The notes below the pieces were generated by a model, which saw only the letters and a program-made list of their open reading frames with translations, was not told where the DNA came from and made no database searches. A stretch of 64,000 nt of DNA, taken from contig JAQOTA010000071.1 in the NCBI GenBank assembly GCA_029532415.1, forward strand, positions 558,001-622,000, read 5' to 3'. Of the stretch, positions 10,695 through 22,892 are shown piece by piece. A program made the position numbers and the translations under genes. This stretch comes from Marasmius tenuissimus (taxonomy: Eukaryota; Basidiomycota; Agaricomycetes; Agaricales; Marasmiaceae). The first letter of the stretch is position 1. The number at the start of each line of letters is the position of its first letter.

Positions 10695-13600
10695 CTAAGT
10701 CGTACTATGAGACTGGTGTCTCTTTTGACGACGCTCGTTTGAGGGCGCGCGGAGCTGACGAGATCGCTTTTTACCACCAACCCTGCTACGGCCTCTATCT
10801 TCAGCCTCACCCGAACTCGCAACAGACACCCTAGGCTCCTGGCCATCCCCATCCCCAGCTGCAGACCCATTCCCTGAACGTAACGTATCAAGCCGGGCCT
10901 GCATTGTCTTGATGACGCCTTCGAGCTCTGTAACGTTGGGTATGTTTCCCAACTCCGGAAGGTCTCCGAGGAGATTGTTGAGGCCATGAAGTCGAGGGAG
11001 GAGTTGAGAGGTTTCATGCTGGATTTTGGCTTGGATCTGAGCATTGATTGACCTCCGTTGCTCCTCATTCAAGTTGGGCTGTTGAGTCTCAATGAGATGC
11101 TTTTCGCAAGCTGACTCTAAACCGGAGAGTACTCACCGGCGGCACAAATTCTTCGTATACAGAGCTATCCAATTCTCCCGCGAGGTCCTCTTCGTCCTCA
11201 TCTCCACCCTGTGAGTCTTCCAAAGCGTTGAAAGACGTGGTATCCTCGGCACATGCCTGAATATCAGAGAACGAAGCAACGCAGACTGCAGGCAGTGGCT
11301 TTGGAGCGTCAGAGGTCGATTTGGCAGGCGTTTTTGACAGTATAGCTAGAGCTTCCGATGGGGATGATGGATAGAATAGAGGAGCAGAGTTGGCCTGGGT
11401 GAGTGAGTTTGAAATAATCACCCGCATCGCTCGCAAGTGCTTACAAGCCCCTCCTCTCTCCTGGAAGTCCAGACAGGAGCATGAGGCTCTACCGTCGCGG
11501 TGAATAGACATGCTATATGAAACGTCGTTAGACTTGCAGGAAAGAGCCCGTCCGAGAAAAGCGTCCGGGTCCGATGTGTAGTGGCAGAGTATCCGACGAA
11601 GGGCAAGCATGGTATTCGCTTGTTGGTCTCTCGATTCGTCTGTATACCACCAGCAAACGCCGGCTTCGTTGCTTTTCGGAGCCACTTGATTCCTTCGAGC
11701 TTCCTCCAAGTTTTTCCCACCTGCATGAGCCTTAAACCTTTCCCCTAGCCACAGAGTATGACTTGCGTGGACTTGACGTCGATTGAAAATCCCTGGAAGA
11801 ATTTGTGTGCACAGCAGAAGGATGAGATAGTCGAATCGTAGGCGGTGACCCGAGTGAAACCAACGCGATAGGTGTTTTCGTTTCAGAATCCCATTGAAAG
11901 ATTCTAGGTGGTTAGTGGTCGGAACAACGCCGTCGATCGATATTTTGAGGAGATTTGCCACAGTAAGACGGCCGAACTTTGACCAGCTACGCCACAGAGC
12001 CACGTCCATCCAGTTGACGTCGAGGTACTGAAGGTGTTTCTTTCCACACTCCGCAGCACGCGTAGCATCAGGTTGGTTATCGGAAACAATGGCGTCGAAG
12101 TAGGAGCGTTGTTTCGAGATGAGGTCCTGAGCTTGTTCATGGGATATGGAGTCGAGCAACCTGGAGACGGGAAGGAAGTTGGCGACGATACAAAAAATGC
12201 CAGGTAAACAACTCACATTGTCTCAAGGCCTCTTAGCTGGTTACGTACGTGATCTTTCCAGAAGTTTGGCTTATTGTTCTCCCCTCCCCCGAGAATCTTC
12301 TTGCGGTTATTCAACCAGCACTGTCGTACGTGGAACTTGCAGAGTAGGAGAATGATTGCTGGCCACACCTTGAGAAGGGCTCCGCGTTCCTTCGTATCCG
12401 TGTCCGTGATGGCTGAATAGGGAGTGAAGGGTTCTGCGTTTGGACGGCTGCTACTCAGATGGGTCTTCCACTTCCGAAGAATCTTCTCGAGGATATCGGT
12501 GTTGTAACCTGCGTGCGTAGCTCGGTTTCCAGTGGGAGCTGAGAACAGAAAGAATGCAATGGGTACGCCTTTCCCATCTGGGTCGACCGTCAGAGCAATG
12601 AAAAGTAAGAGTCGGACGGTACAGACGCCAAACGTTCCGTCGAGAACCAACTGAGAATGATGAGAGTACTTCCAAGCCGCCTCGTCCATCTCTGGGGTGG
12701 ATATACAAGCTTCGAAACGATCTCCAGCTTCTGCACGCTCGCTATAGTGGAAAATTGCTCGGGCAACCTCAGGATTATATCTAGGAGACGAGGGGTTGAG
12801 CCAGTCAGAGATGTTGTATTGAGGCAGCGTCTTGACATCAATTCCAAGCCGTCTTCCGTGTTTTGCGTAGAGGTTCGAATGGTCTGAGCGGAGGAGAATA
12901 TACCGGAAGTTTGAAGTGTCGGAGTTGAAAGTGTCCATGTCGCGGTACCGTTTCTCCCGAATCATTCGCTGGTTGGTATCCTGTATTGTTGCCACGCTGC
13001 AAAGAAGTCAGCATGATGGAGAGGGGGTAAACCGTGAGCTAGAGTAAACAAGCCACTTACTCCGCGCCATTGGCCAGCTGGCCAAGAGCAACCTCCCAAA
13101 CGTGGTCATGCAGCGGTACAGCAGGTACACGCGCCAGGACACCTTGCGTACACGCTTCATTGTGCTTGAGGATCCCCGAGATACGTTCGATAGCCTTGGT
13201 CTCCATGTTCTCGACGACCTCTACGTGACCTAGGCACCCTGTAAAGTCGTACGGAACACGGCGACTCCATTTTTTGTCCGAGGACGTCCGGTCTTGAGCA
13301 CGTTGGGTTTTGGCATCTTGCTTTTGACGAGCATTGACGTCGTAGCCGCTAGAACTTGGTTTGCAGTTAGTAAATTGATCACTGCAAGCAAATACAACCT
13401 ACCACTGATATAGCGTACGTTTCTTCCGTCCTAGCTTGGTTTTCCACGAGTTGGACCATCGAACGCTCCATCGACTCTCCAGAGCTTGAAGCTGTGCTGC
13501 TAAAAGATGGTATTCGTCCATCTTTTCTTTAGCAAGCTGTTGGTCAGAGGAGTCATTCTTGAACTTGAGTAGAATCGAGTCTTGACTATAAGCCTTGCTG

Positions 13601-13813
13601 AGCTCAAGTCTCTGAGAATCTGTGAGGAGAAGGTGCTTGATTTCGGGCTATAGGTATGTCAGACAGGAACTGGAATGTTGTGAATTAGAACAAACTCGCC
13701 TTTTTAGATTCCGTTGCCAAAGGCACGGGAATACTGTTACCAGCTTGGGACCAAGTTGCGAAGCCATTGGGTGGTTGAGGAAGAGGGATCCAGCTGTTCA
13801 AAGACGTGCTCAT
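10695..13813 (-). CDS. MULE transposase with SWIM zinc finger
   Basis: Six exons read leftward give a protein of roughly 950-1000 residues. The start MSTSLNSWIPLPQPPNG is at 13813. The second and third exons hold a probable Zn-binding N-terminal domain (FTGCLGHVEVVE, HNEAC). Exon 4 (12213-12995 area) has the first catalytic Asp in LVLDGTFGVC, then ITDTDTKERGALLKVWP with the second Asp, and the LCKFHVRQCW element. Exon 5 has TTNHLESFNGILKRKHL with the catalytic Glu and the SWIM finger CSCLDFQERGGACKH (CxC…CxH). The last exon is polar and very basic (GGKKRSRQLRAPSNERRQK). All MULE catalytic residues appear present, so the enzyme may be active. The first intron seems to use a GC donor (AAG|GCGAGT). 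It would cut and paste this element through its 80-bp ends. Confidence 0.88.
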
Positions 13814-15014
13814 GGTTGTTTCTGAATGAGAGTGGTCGGCGACAAGTTAGCTGAAACAATCAAGTGAAACTAGTCAGTTAGTATTACCTGTTCTGTTTGC
13901 TCAGTGAAATCAATACCGCAGTCGCCTCTGCTTTCTGTTCTGGGGATGATATTGAGAGACGAAGCCGTGACCCATCAAACACGACGCGTTCGCATTCACG
14001 TATACGCGTCTCATCACACGTTCGCGTCGCGTTTGCCCGACCTTACCGTACCCCACTTCCTAAGGATTCTCTCGGAGCAATGGCTCTGTCAACTACGACA
14101 ACGAGAAGCCGACGTCGGGTCGTGATATCAGATAGACAAAAGAATGACTGACCATTGCGTCCAAGTTCTTGACCGATCTGATAGGAATGGTGCGGACCGT
14201 TCACGCCTGCTTCCTCGGGATCCCGAGCTTCAGTGTGATGATTCAAACTTGGTTGTATTGTTTGTATTGTCCTGATTTCCTATGTACATGGTGCTGTGGT
14301 TTACAAAACGCGTTCAAACGCGTCCATTCCCCCCAAGGCCCGCTGTGGATAGTAAATAATTCAGCTGCATGAACAGGATGAAGTCATTAGAAGCAGACGT
14401 ACCTTAGTGCCATTTCCGACAGCTTGCGGAACCGTATTCCCCACAACTTCGTGCTATTCCAAATCCCGTATCTTTGCTGACAGGGAAGCCAGGTCCCAGG
14501 TCGGTCAATCCTTGGTTCTGGAAATCGTTATTACGTCTGCAAAGTCTGGGAGCCAAAGGTATCAGAAATGCCGAGTGCTGGTACATAGAGGAGAGTATAC
14601 ACACCTTTTATACTCTCTTAGCATTGAGTCTCTGGCGTCCTCCTCACCCAATTTTCGAACTGAATCGCGGAATGATGTCCATCGGTGCCCCGTATTCGTT
14701 GGGGAACTGACAGCGTCCAAACAGTACGTCCGAGTGGGTCGGTTTCCTATCTGTATGAGGCTTCTGTGAAGAGCCGAGGCGGGCAATACCCAAGCTCATC
14801 GTACATTGCAAGATCTGCTAAGGGAAGTTATCAGCGACTTAGCAGACGTAGCAAAAGAACGGAAAATACCTCCGCCGACGAAAAACGTGTGATGGGCGTT
14901 ACTGGTTTACCTGTCTTTTCGCCGATATTCCGGCCGTCAACGGGACCTCACGATCTTTCACATGTTTCTTTCGCTCGCGTGTGCTTACAAATTCTGTGTG
15001 CAAACCGCGATGCC
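13814..15014. other. MULE right arm, no confident gene
   Basis: This is about 1.2 kb between the transposase start and the right terminal repeat. It should contain the transposase promoter. Several short frames exist on both strands. On the minus strand near 14404-14450 the frame reads GNTVPQAVGNGTK just before a donor-like GTACGT, and near 14650-14715 QFPNEYGAPMDIIPRF; both look protein-like but are too short to assign. They may be further captured exon scraps. Confidence 0.35.
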
Positions 15015-15094
15015 GATAAAACACGAGTCCATATTTCTTAGATTGAGCATTGCGATTTTTTTGTTAGCCCCAAGGACGGATGGGAAGGAGCCTG
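15015..15094 (-). repeat. MULE right terminal inverted repeat
   Basis: This is the inverted partner of 4832-4911, ending GGAGCCTG at 15094, followed directly by GCGCACGAT (15095-15103). Confidence 0.92.
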
Positions 15095-15103
15095 GCGCAC
15101 GAT

Positions 15104-15564
15104 GGGATTATTCCTATCGCTTAGATAAATTCGGTATGGCAATGAAAAGTGGAAATAAGCCCTCGATTATGTCAAAGACGGAAAGGCCAACGGAAGGATG
15201 AGAGTCGAAGGGGAATAGTGGGTTTAAGTCGACCACAGAGGAGCCAGATACGTGGGGCATTGGATGTGCAGATAGTCATAGACATCAAGGAAGATACAGC
15301 AATGGCGGCGACAGAAAACCACAAAAGGAGGATTGGCCATCCAAAGGCCACTCATCGAAACACGCCGTCAAGACCCTCCGCTTGGCCATCCCAACGATTG
15401 AACGTTGAACTAGCACAAGTAGTTACCCTCCAAACTGCACCAAACTGTTCAGAAAGACATTCGTGATATCAGCCTCAAAGAATCGTTGTTCCACTACACG
15501 GACCGACTTATGGCCAAATATGGCGATAGCGAGGTGGATGGGTACGGTTTTGATAGTACTAGAC
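15104..15564. other. Intergenic, nothing recognised
   Basis: The sequence lies between the MULE target duplication and the carboxylesterase relic. The plus-strand frame at 15149-15466 has no motif and no obvious start or splice context, so I do not call it. Confidence 0.4.
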
Positions 15565-17010
15565 TCAATTCTCTTCCTCGTCTACTTTCCCATACATAAA
15601 TTCACATCTTCTTCACCGCTCCGTCCTCGGTTTTCACATGGGTTCCGCTGTCACCGTTCTGCCCTTGATGCAACACCGCCTGTCTCGACCCAAGAGCGAT
15701 ATCGTGGTCCGGCCATTCAAGAAAGTCATCAAACTTATATGTGTTAGGGTTATAGCTACGAAAGAGCGATATCCAGTTACAGTACGCAATCAAGTCCCTA
15801 GAGAATGCGTGTTGGTTCTCGTCGAAGGGTGTAAACGTCGCTGCACGTTGTTGCTAGAATCCGACGTGAGAAGCTGATGAGGAGCCTGCAGAGGTAACAT
15901 CGACTTACCCAGTCTTCGTATCGTTAAACATCATCCAGCTCTCGGCGAAGTACGCCACGACTGAGCTGCCGAGAATGGGATTGGGTTGGCCATAACGGTA
16001 TGTCCACACGTCGGTGTTGGCCTCTTCGAAGGCTCGGCCCATAAGCGGACGCTTGAACGAGGCTTTAGCGGAATGATAAAAGCAGGGTTGAATTTGATAA
16101 TAACCGCACAGACGAACACAGGTACTCCAGTTGCAACGCGTTATCGTTTGGAGAAAGAGCCAAAGTGTTCTACTGGGTACACCTGGTGAAAGACGGTCAA
16201 TCTGTGTCAATGCCGTTTGAGTATATTTACGACAGCCATACCTCGAGGAACTCGGCAACGTCATCGTCAGATAAGCCCGGATACAACCATCTCAGGCCTC
16301 CTACCAAGTCTCGTTCCGGCAGGGAAGATTTGAGGTAGCTCTACATGACTCGTGCCCTCAGCGCTAGCGAAGACAACAATGTGGTAGGACACACTCGACT
16401 GGTAAGGGTACCGGATTGGCCGTTCATCAACAGACGAGTAGGATGATCTCGAATGGGTTTGTCATCGACCACTGGTTGGAAGAACCGGTACGGGGATGTG
16501 CTACAACGATTGTCATTTTTAGTGAACAGGTAGAATGTGCAAGATAGACGTACAACACAGCTGATGTTTTCCGCGGCATCCTGGGCCTTGGCCAGAGCCC
16601 TAACATCTGCTCTCCTCAAACGATTCATCTTCTCTGAGAAGTTCCCGTTTCCGCAATCTGTATCGAGCGCGAAAAAGCCGAATAGAGCCTCCTGTTGTTC
16701 CACTTTGGGGACAGGAACTCGATACACGCTTTGAGCTATCGCTATTGAGAACGACCTTTCGCTTGACGAGACTTCACGAACGAGGTGGAGGTGCACGGAG
16801 CTTCCGCCTGCACTGTGTCCAACAATGGTCACTCGTTCAGGTCGCCGCCAAATGATTTGATGTATCGTTGCACCCGGCAGAGAGCTTCTATTTGATCATA
16901 AAATCCAGCATTCAGGTCAAAATCTTCAGTCTCGGGGTTTGTGACTGGAGGTGCCAGGAAGCTGAACGAGCCTATGTGATAGTCGACTGATGCAATGACA
17001 ATGGGAAATT
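15565..17010 (-). pseudogene. Truncated, frameshifted type-B carboxylesterase
   Basis: This is a minus-strand duplicate of the C-terminal two thirds of the gene at 32129-34201. The nucleophile elbow GHSAGGSS, the TSPYRFFQPVVDDK segment and the last exon (LGSRQ…, GKVDEEEN end) all match. It lacks the signal peptide and the oxyanion-hole region. One base is missing near 16838 relative to the intact copy (GGDLNE then TGA, instead of GGDPDRVTI), which breaks the frame just before the active-site serine. Its upstream edge joins directly to a cullin fragment at about 17.0 kb, with no intergenic spacer. Confidence 0.8.
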
Positions 17011-17785
17011 CTCCCATGAAACTTCTGTGCTTTTTGTAGTATTTTTCGGTGGCCTCGATGAGTGGTAGTTCGAAGTGTTCCTTGTATACGTCAAGGCACT
17101 CTTTGTTGGGATCTGTCGAGTCGAGACCTAGGGAGACGAAGGCGACCTCCACCAGACTCTGGTCGATCGCTTCCCCGTTACGCTGTCTCTCTATGAAGTG
17201 AAGAAGTGCGTCGACGAGTTTGTTCTTATCCTGTTGGATGGGAACGAAGAACTCCTTCTTCCATTGTGCAAGTGGAAGCTGTAACGTGTCTTGGGTCAGT
17301 AAACCTGCTGGCGAAGGTGACTGCGCAGACTCACCATGTACACCTGATACACCTCTCTTTTGCCCTCATCTCGTTCCCTCTTCACCCAATAACGATTCAA
17401 ATATACATGAACAGTCGGTTTAGGTAACAGGCGCCAGTGGCGTAATATCGCAGAGGTTCTTCGTTGTGCACGTCAACAGATCAAGTTCCCGGAGTTGTGG
17501 GGAAATATGCTAGGGTTTCTTCGATAGCTGTCAAGACGCGTATTACTGCACTGCGACATACTCTTAGTTTCTCCTTTGGTCATCATCTTCGTCGACGTGC
17601 AATAGTTGTATACGACAGTGTAAAGCGCCGTGTAGTTCGGGAACGTCAGGCCTTCTTCCAGTTTGGTCATTACGTAGGTCCACGCCAATGTCGAGGAATG
17701 CCCGTGTTTCGTTGATGTTTGCTGTTCGTGGAGGTGGCTTTGCGAATGGGCCGGTAGGTGAGGTCGGATGTTTGGGGGTGGTCAT
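17011..17785 (-). pseudogene. Cullin N-terminal fragment, frameshifted
   Basis: On the minus strand, starting at MTTPKHPTSPTGP (17785), the frames read NETRAFLDIGV, then VMTKLEEGLTFPNYTALYT and VVYNYCTSTKM. Further on come YLNRYWVKRERDEGKREV, LAQWKKEFFVPIQQDKNK and FVSLGLDSTDPNKECLDVY. This is the recognisable start of a CUL1-type cullin, the scaffold of SCF ubiquitin ligases. At least two frameshifts break it: near 17665 (between the IGV and VMTK frames), and a 2-base gain near 17396 before LNRYWV. It stops at EATEKYYKK and is fused to the carboxylesterase relic. It is a dead segmental duplicate; the source cullin is not in this window. Confidence 0.8.
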
Positions 17786-17998
17786 GGTGGTAGATCACAA
17801 AGAATCGCGAGGCGCGTGTGGACGGGCGGGCGGCGGGCGGTTCTCACCAGCTTGCGTCACTTGTCAATAACTATTAGCACGATGGGCACTGTAGTGTGAC
17901 CGACCCAAGCCTCGTGTTTTCCATAATTCCTCCCTTGCCCTGAGGCTCTTCAATCTACGGTTGACGCTCTTCTCTCAATCTAGCCTCTGCCAGCTACC

Positions 17999-20900
17999 AT
18001 GGAAGAGACTATGGACCTCCGCAGGGATCACAATGTTCAGAGTGGGGGAGGTGACCAACATGTCAACAACGTGAGCACCAGAGACTGGATTAGCCAAGAG
18101 AGAGCAAGTCTTATCTTGATCCTCTAGAATCAGGGCGGACAGGCGAGAAGCCACACAGTGGTCAATGTCAATATTCTCCCATGGGGAAAGTAAGTTCATG
18201 CTTGAAGTTACGCACACGAAGTCTGCACAATGCCTTTCGTTACTTCGCGCTAACTATACTCTCCAGCACTCAGAGTCATGCCGCACCACATTTACCACAA
18301 GACAACGTCCACAACACTCTTCCCATACGTCCCCCTGAACCAGTTTCATCGCCTCAACCAGGGATAACTGCATCTGGGGATATCGATGAGGAGCGAACGC
18401 GGCCTCGGAGTTACGAGTCTCTGTTACTGCGATGCAAACTTGGATTTCCGCTCTGGATGCCCTCTCCTAGTCGTATGCCAGACGGATCAGAATACGTGCC
18501 CGAAATTGGAGACGTCGGGTTCTTTTCTCATGGCCTCCCCTTTAAAACACTCTTCAACATCACCCAACCTCCGGATAACCCAGCAAACAGAGCTGGGATA
18601 CCAGAAGGTGTTGATCCCCCTTGTTTTCAAGCAGAGCCGCCGAATCTTTCGACCGTGGAGCATCATCCGCCACGGACCATACTTCACCAACCCAGAGGGG
18701 CAGTGTTAAGACAAGAAGAATTACGAACCAGTATTATATGGAGACTCCTCTTCCCGTTTTGCGTCCTTGCCAACAACATACTCGATCTCGACCTCGACAC
18801 GACACGAAGTGCCTTCAAATTTCATTTGTCGAAGGAGGGGGGGGCCCTTTTGATGCTGCCGTATGGAAGCGATCTACGACGACTCGAGTCCACAGCAGAA
18901 TTCAAAGGTGGCATCAAATGTCACTGGCGTCAGTGGTACAAGTTCGCAAACGAGAAGGCAGATCTGGATCATGACCAAGCTCTATATGTCGTGACGGGAG
19001 TTGAGAGATGTTCAGCGCGGGCGATGGCTGCATGGGACTCACATCCGAGTGGCGAATCAGACTGGTTGAAGCTCAGAGCTAGCCGTACTGCCAGAGCTCA
19101 TCAGTGGAGATTCCCCCCTGCCCGTTGCTCTGCGCGATCATTACCCTCCCCCACAACTAAAACTCCTAGCTCGAAGAAAGAGACCGTTTTCATTCTTGGC
19201 CAGTACATTAACAGGCTCAAAGAGAGATCACAGCCATCGATCTCCCCATCGGGATCTGGAGGAGAGACTGACGGGGGTATGAACGGGACCCCAAACCCTA
19301 GAGGAGGTTCGTGGAGGCAACCTTCCTCCGGTCACCCTTCCTCCAGACTGCCTCCCTCCGCGCCTTCTCTTTTTGATGGTGACGGATCCTCCGGGGGATC
19401 GTCTATTCCCTCAAAACCTCAGATGGACGAAATACCCATCTTGAATCTGAATTTATACTTCCCAGATGATGGATCCAGTCTTGTACGCCTTTTCTTATTT
19501 GCCCTACCTATGAATAACGAGTTGATCCGTCCGGAATACCGATCCTCAGGTCGTCCATCCCTGTGAAGTGATCAACAAATTTGCTTTGAACTTAGTTTCG
19601 CGTATCAGGCCAGCGTTGCTGGACACTGGTTGTGTTGCAATCTCGCACGACGATGACTGGATCAACATCATCCGAGAGGTTTGTATTGTTGATGCTCTTT
19701 TAGAAATCTCGCTACTCACTCCATTGTATAGTCTGATGAGGAGATCCCCCCAGCGGTTGAGACCATCCGGCGAGTATGCTCCGAGTTCAAATTCGCCCTT
19801 GAAGGAGGCGAGTGTCACACTTCAAAATATCCTAGTCTAAACTGACTGGGCAATAGATTCTATATGCACTATGTCTATGACTGATTCGGAGAAAGAGCTT
19901 CTTGAACGATGCGAGACGTCATCACTCCAGAGTCAAGGTAGTGCGATCTCTGTGCTGGTCGTGTTGGAGAATGGCAGCACCATAGTCAGTTCTACCGCAG
20001 AGGCACTATTGCCGCGGCCTAGTTCCTATGAGGAGAACGACTTCGGCGAGACTGACGCCTCCATTGGGATGGGACCTAGCCCACAAGCCCCATTCCAGCC
20101 TGGAAACCTCCCGAATGAGGGGTCTGTTCCAAGCCCGCTTGGCGAGGCGAGCGCATTCAGAAAGACATTGGCTTTACGTTTGACACCGATAATCGAGTCT
20201 AATATAAGATCTCAACCTTGGTCACACTCAGCAATATCGTTAGCTGGGAGTAGCGTGGGGACTATCGCTACCTCGAACAATTCGGCTCTTTGGGAGACAG
20301 GTTCTGTAGCGAGTACCGAGCACACGTCAGTTTGGGGCGACAAAGCACCCCAACCGACAGTCCCCAGTCGTGAGTCGCTCATTTTCCTCCTTTGACAACC
20401 GTCCTCAAGTGGGTTGTTATAGCATACGAAAGCCTTCGAATCAGAATTGCCGATGTAGGGGCATCTCACAAAGCCGAGTACCAGTCCGAACGAGGGGCGT
20501 GTCTTCCGGGTACTCGTGTGGAAGCTCTAAGAAACATACACAACTGGGGATCAAAAAAAGAACAGGATCATCCCATCTGCTGGCTTTCCGGAGCTGCTGG
20601 CGTTGGAAAATCTGCTATTGCCATCACCGCCGCCCAAGAGTGCGAGGCAGAAGGAACCCTCGTATCCTCGTTCTTCAGAGCCGACACGAAACGTAACACC
20701 CCCTCCGCACTCTGGCTCACTATCGCGGACGGCCTAGCCACGACTATACCAGCCATGCGAAACGTCATTGAAGGGAAAATTTCCGAGGATCCGAAGATAC
20801 TAGAGTCGGTCTTGGAAAACCAATTTCGGGAGTTAATCTTCATGCCTGCCCTGATCGCGAACCAGCGTCAAGCAACTCCAGGCGCGTTACCAGTTCCGAA

Positions 20901-22892
20901 TGTCGTCGTTATTGACGGACTCAATGAATGTGGTGGCGAGGAGACCCAGCTCCGTATTCTCTACATCATCCAATCCGCCTATCAACAAGCACCTCAATTC
21001 TCATTACGATTCTTGATCTGCAGTCGTCCGGAATCATGGATTCGGGAAGCCTTTGCGGCTGAACCTCTCGTTCTACTCTCTGAGAGGATTGTTTTGGACG
21101 ATTCGCTCGCTGCACGTGGAGACATCAGGTGCTACTATCTTCATCACTTCCGCGAAATTGTCGATTCCCAGAAGTACGCGCAAGTCGAGTTCCCAAGTCC
21201 CTGGCCTTCAGAGGAGGACCTTGATATTCTGGTTGAGCGGAGTAACGGCCAGTTCGCCTATGCAGTAACCGCTATCAAGTTCATCAGGCTTGCGTTCCGT
21301 CATCCCATTGAGCAGCTTCGTATAATCCTCAATAATACTCCTCCCCGTCGACTGGGAACATCTCCTTACCTCCAGCTCGATGTGCTATACGATATCGTAC
21401 TCAGTACCAACCCGGAACGAGAGGAAGTTTCGAGTCTTCTTGCAGCTATCCTCATTCTTCCGGGCTATCTGGAACCGACCCCCGCGCATCTTGAACTACT
21501 ACTGGGCCTGTCCTCAGGACAAGTAGCTTTGACGCTCCGTGGGATGTACTCGGTGCTGAACATTGACGACTGGGAGGACACGATCAGTCTATATCACCCC
21601 TCATTCAGAGACTACCTGGTTGACCAGACCAGGTCACGTCATTTCTACATCGACCTAGATATCCAGAAGTATGTCATCGCGCGTCGGTGGCTCCGGGGTC
21701 TCACGACCAGTAAAATCCAGACATACAGGTACGGGGTCATTATCCTCCGATTCTTAACCAATTCTCACCTCAATATGTAGCCCTAACCGAATCTGGGGAA
21801 AGGAAACCAAGTCCTTCTTCACAGAATGGATTGGGCTCTGCACGTCGATCCCCAGACCTACTAGGGACTTGTTGGACGATTTGCGGAAGGTTGAACTCGC
21901 TTCTACATTCCTTCTGTCCCAGCAACCTAGCTGGAAGGGCGTGTTTCGGGGACTGGTCCCGTGGGTGAGGAGTTATGTGAGTTCGACTGACCTCCTGTTC
22001 ATTATTGTATTTGAATGCATACTTATGGTTCTGATGCTAGCATGGCCCTGGGAAAGGGGATGTCGATGCTCACAGTCGCGAGGCGGATGAGGAATGGACT
22101 ACACTCGTAAATTGCCTCGTGCACAAATTCCAGAATCACCCCGAGTGTTTCCATCTCGAATGCCCTCCGGATGTGTCTCCACGAAACGACGTTGTGCATT
22201 GGGTTGTCGGTCGTGCCACGGGATGTCGACTTAACACTCGACTGGATGGGTCATCACCCACTTCTGTTGATGATGTGCGCCTTGTAGATTGCAGTTGCGA
22301 TCTTTACGGAGGGAACGAGTCGTATGATCCAGGTCACCTCGCGTACCAGGAATCCTGTCTACAGCTCGTCAAGGCTTTCATCTCCCTGTTCACAGAGCTC
22401 GCCCAGCACGAGTCGGTACCGAGGCTGGTGTGGTTACAGAGCGGCGCAGAAAACTTAGAAAACATTATGGAATTGACAGGGATCTTTGGGAATGTGACGA
22501 ATTCGTTGCTCCTGAAGCATTGTCGTCTTGATATGAAACTACCCTCGCTCGGCCAGACCTTTTTAGAACTCGCAAAAGGTCGTTTGGCTATGCAGGCTTC
22601 AGATGGATGGGAAGGAAGAAAGAACCTCTTTGAATGGATTGAGGTGAGTTTCGTTTCGTTACTGCAGGTTTACCGTCCGCTCATTGTCACGTTGTACCGG
22701 GACTCACGCCCTTTCACTTGATAGACTTTTCCAGATGACTTCGCTGAGGAAGGGAAAGCTATGAGAGCGCAAGTTTCAGCTTTGCCTTGGGAGCAGTGGG
22801 CGCTGGATTGGGATCATCATTTCAGAATGGGCCTGGGAGGCGGTGGGCATTTGAGAGGAAACAGGAAAGGGAAAGGAAAGGCTACCACATAG
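17999..22892 (+). CDS. Paralogue A: module protein with NACHT NTPase domain
   Basis: The ATG at 17999 starts MEETMDLRRDHNVQ. Short exons 17999-18070 and 18128-18189 lead to the long exon from 18267. The N-terminal half is the module shared with B-E: YESLLLRCKLGFPLWMPSPS, EIGDVGFFSHGLPF, a GGALLMLPYG block, a WRQWYKFAN block, then HPCEVINKFAL and ISHDDDWINII. From about 20400 follows a NACHT NTPase: Walker A GAAGVGKSAIA, Walker B VVVIDGLNECGG, sensor-like LICSRPESWI, then helical winged-helix-like sequence ending YHPSFRDYLVD (a motif typical of fungal NACHT proteins). After two introns comes a helical tail (GIFGNVTNSLLLKHCRLD) and a basic end (GNRKGKGKATT). No WD40, ankyrin or TPR repeats follow. 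Fungal NACHT proteins act as NLR-like switches in non-self recognition; that role here is inference. The span 18720-18818 may be a retained intron. Confidence 0.8.

Larger units (their letters stand above)
4832..15094. mobile_element. Complete Mutator-like element (MULE) with cargo genes
   Basis: The left end (CAGGCTCCTTCCCATCCG, from 4832) and the right end (reverse complement, ending at 15094) match over 80 bp with a single difference. They are bracketed by a perfect 9-bp direct repeat, GCGCACGAT, at 4823-4831 and 15095-15103. Long inverted repeats plus 9-bp target duplication are the hallmark of the Mutator superfamily, and the minus-strand gene at 10695-13813 encodes a MULE/SWIM transposase with its catalytic residues. 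Other contents are a GRF zinc-finger gene (+), a TET/JBP-like dioxygenase gene (-), a captured gene fragment (+), and a foldback repeat just inside the left end. Near-identical ends and an exact target duplication imply a recent insertion. Length is 10,263 bp. Confidence 0.9.

Noticed and set aside
10590..10840. A plus-strand gene reading DGAKSYYETGVSF… near 10690
   Set aside because: It lies exactly antisense to the well-supported last exon of the transposase, has no start, and is best explained as a shadow frame.
14445..14475. A complete C5 DNA methyltransferase inside the MULE, suggested by the GNTVPQAVG motif
   Set aside because: No PC-Q, ENV or other methyltransferase motifs occur nearby; a single short motif is not enough for a gene call.
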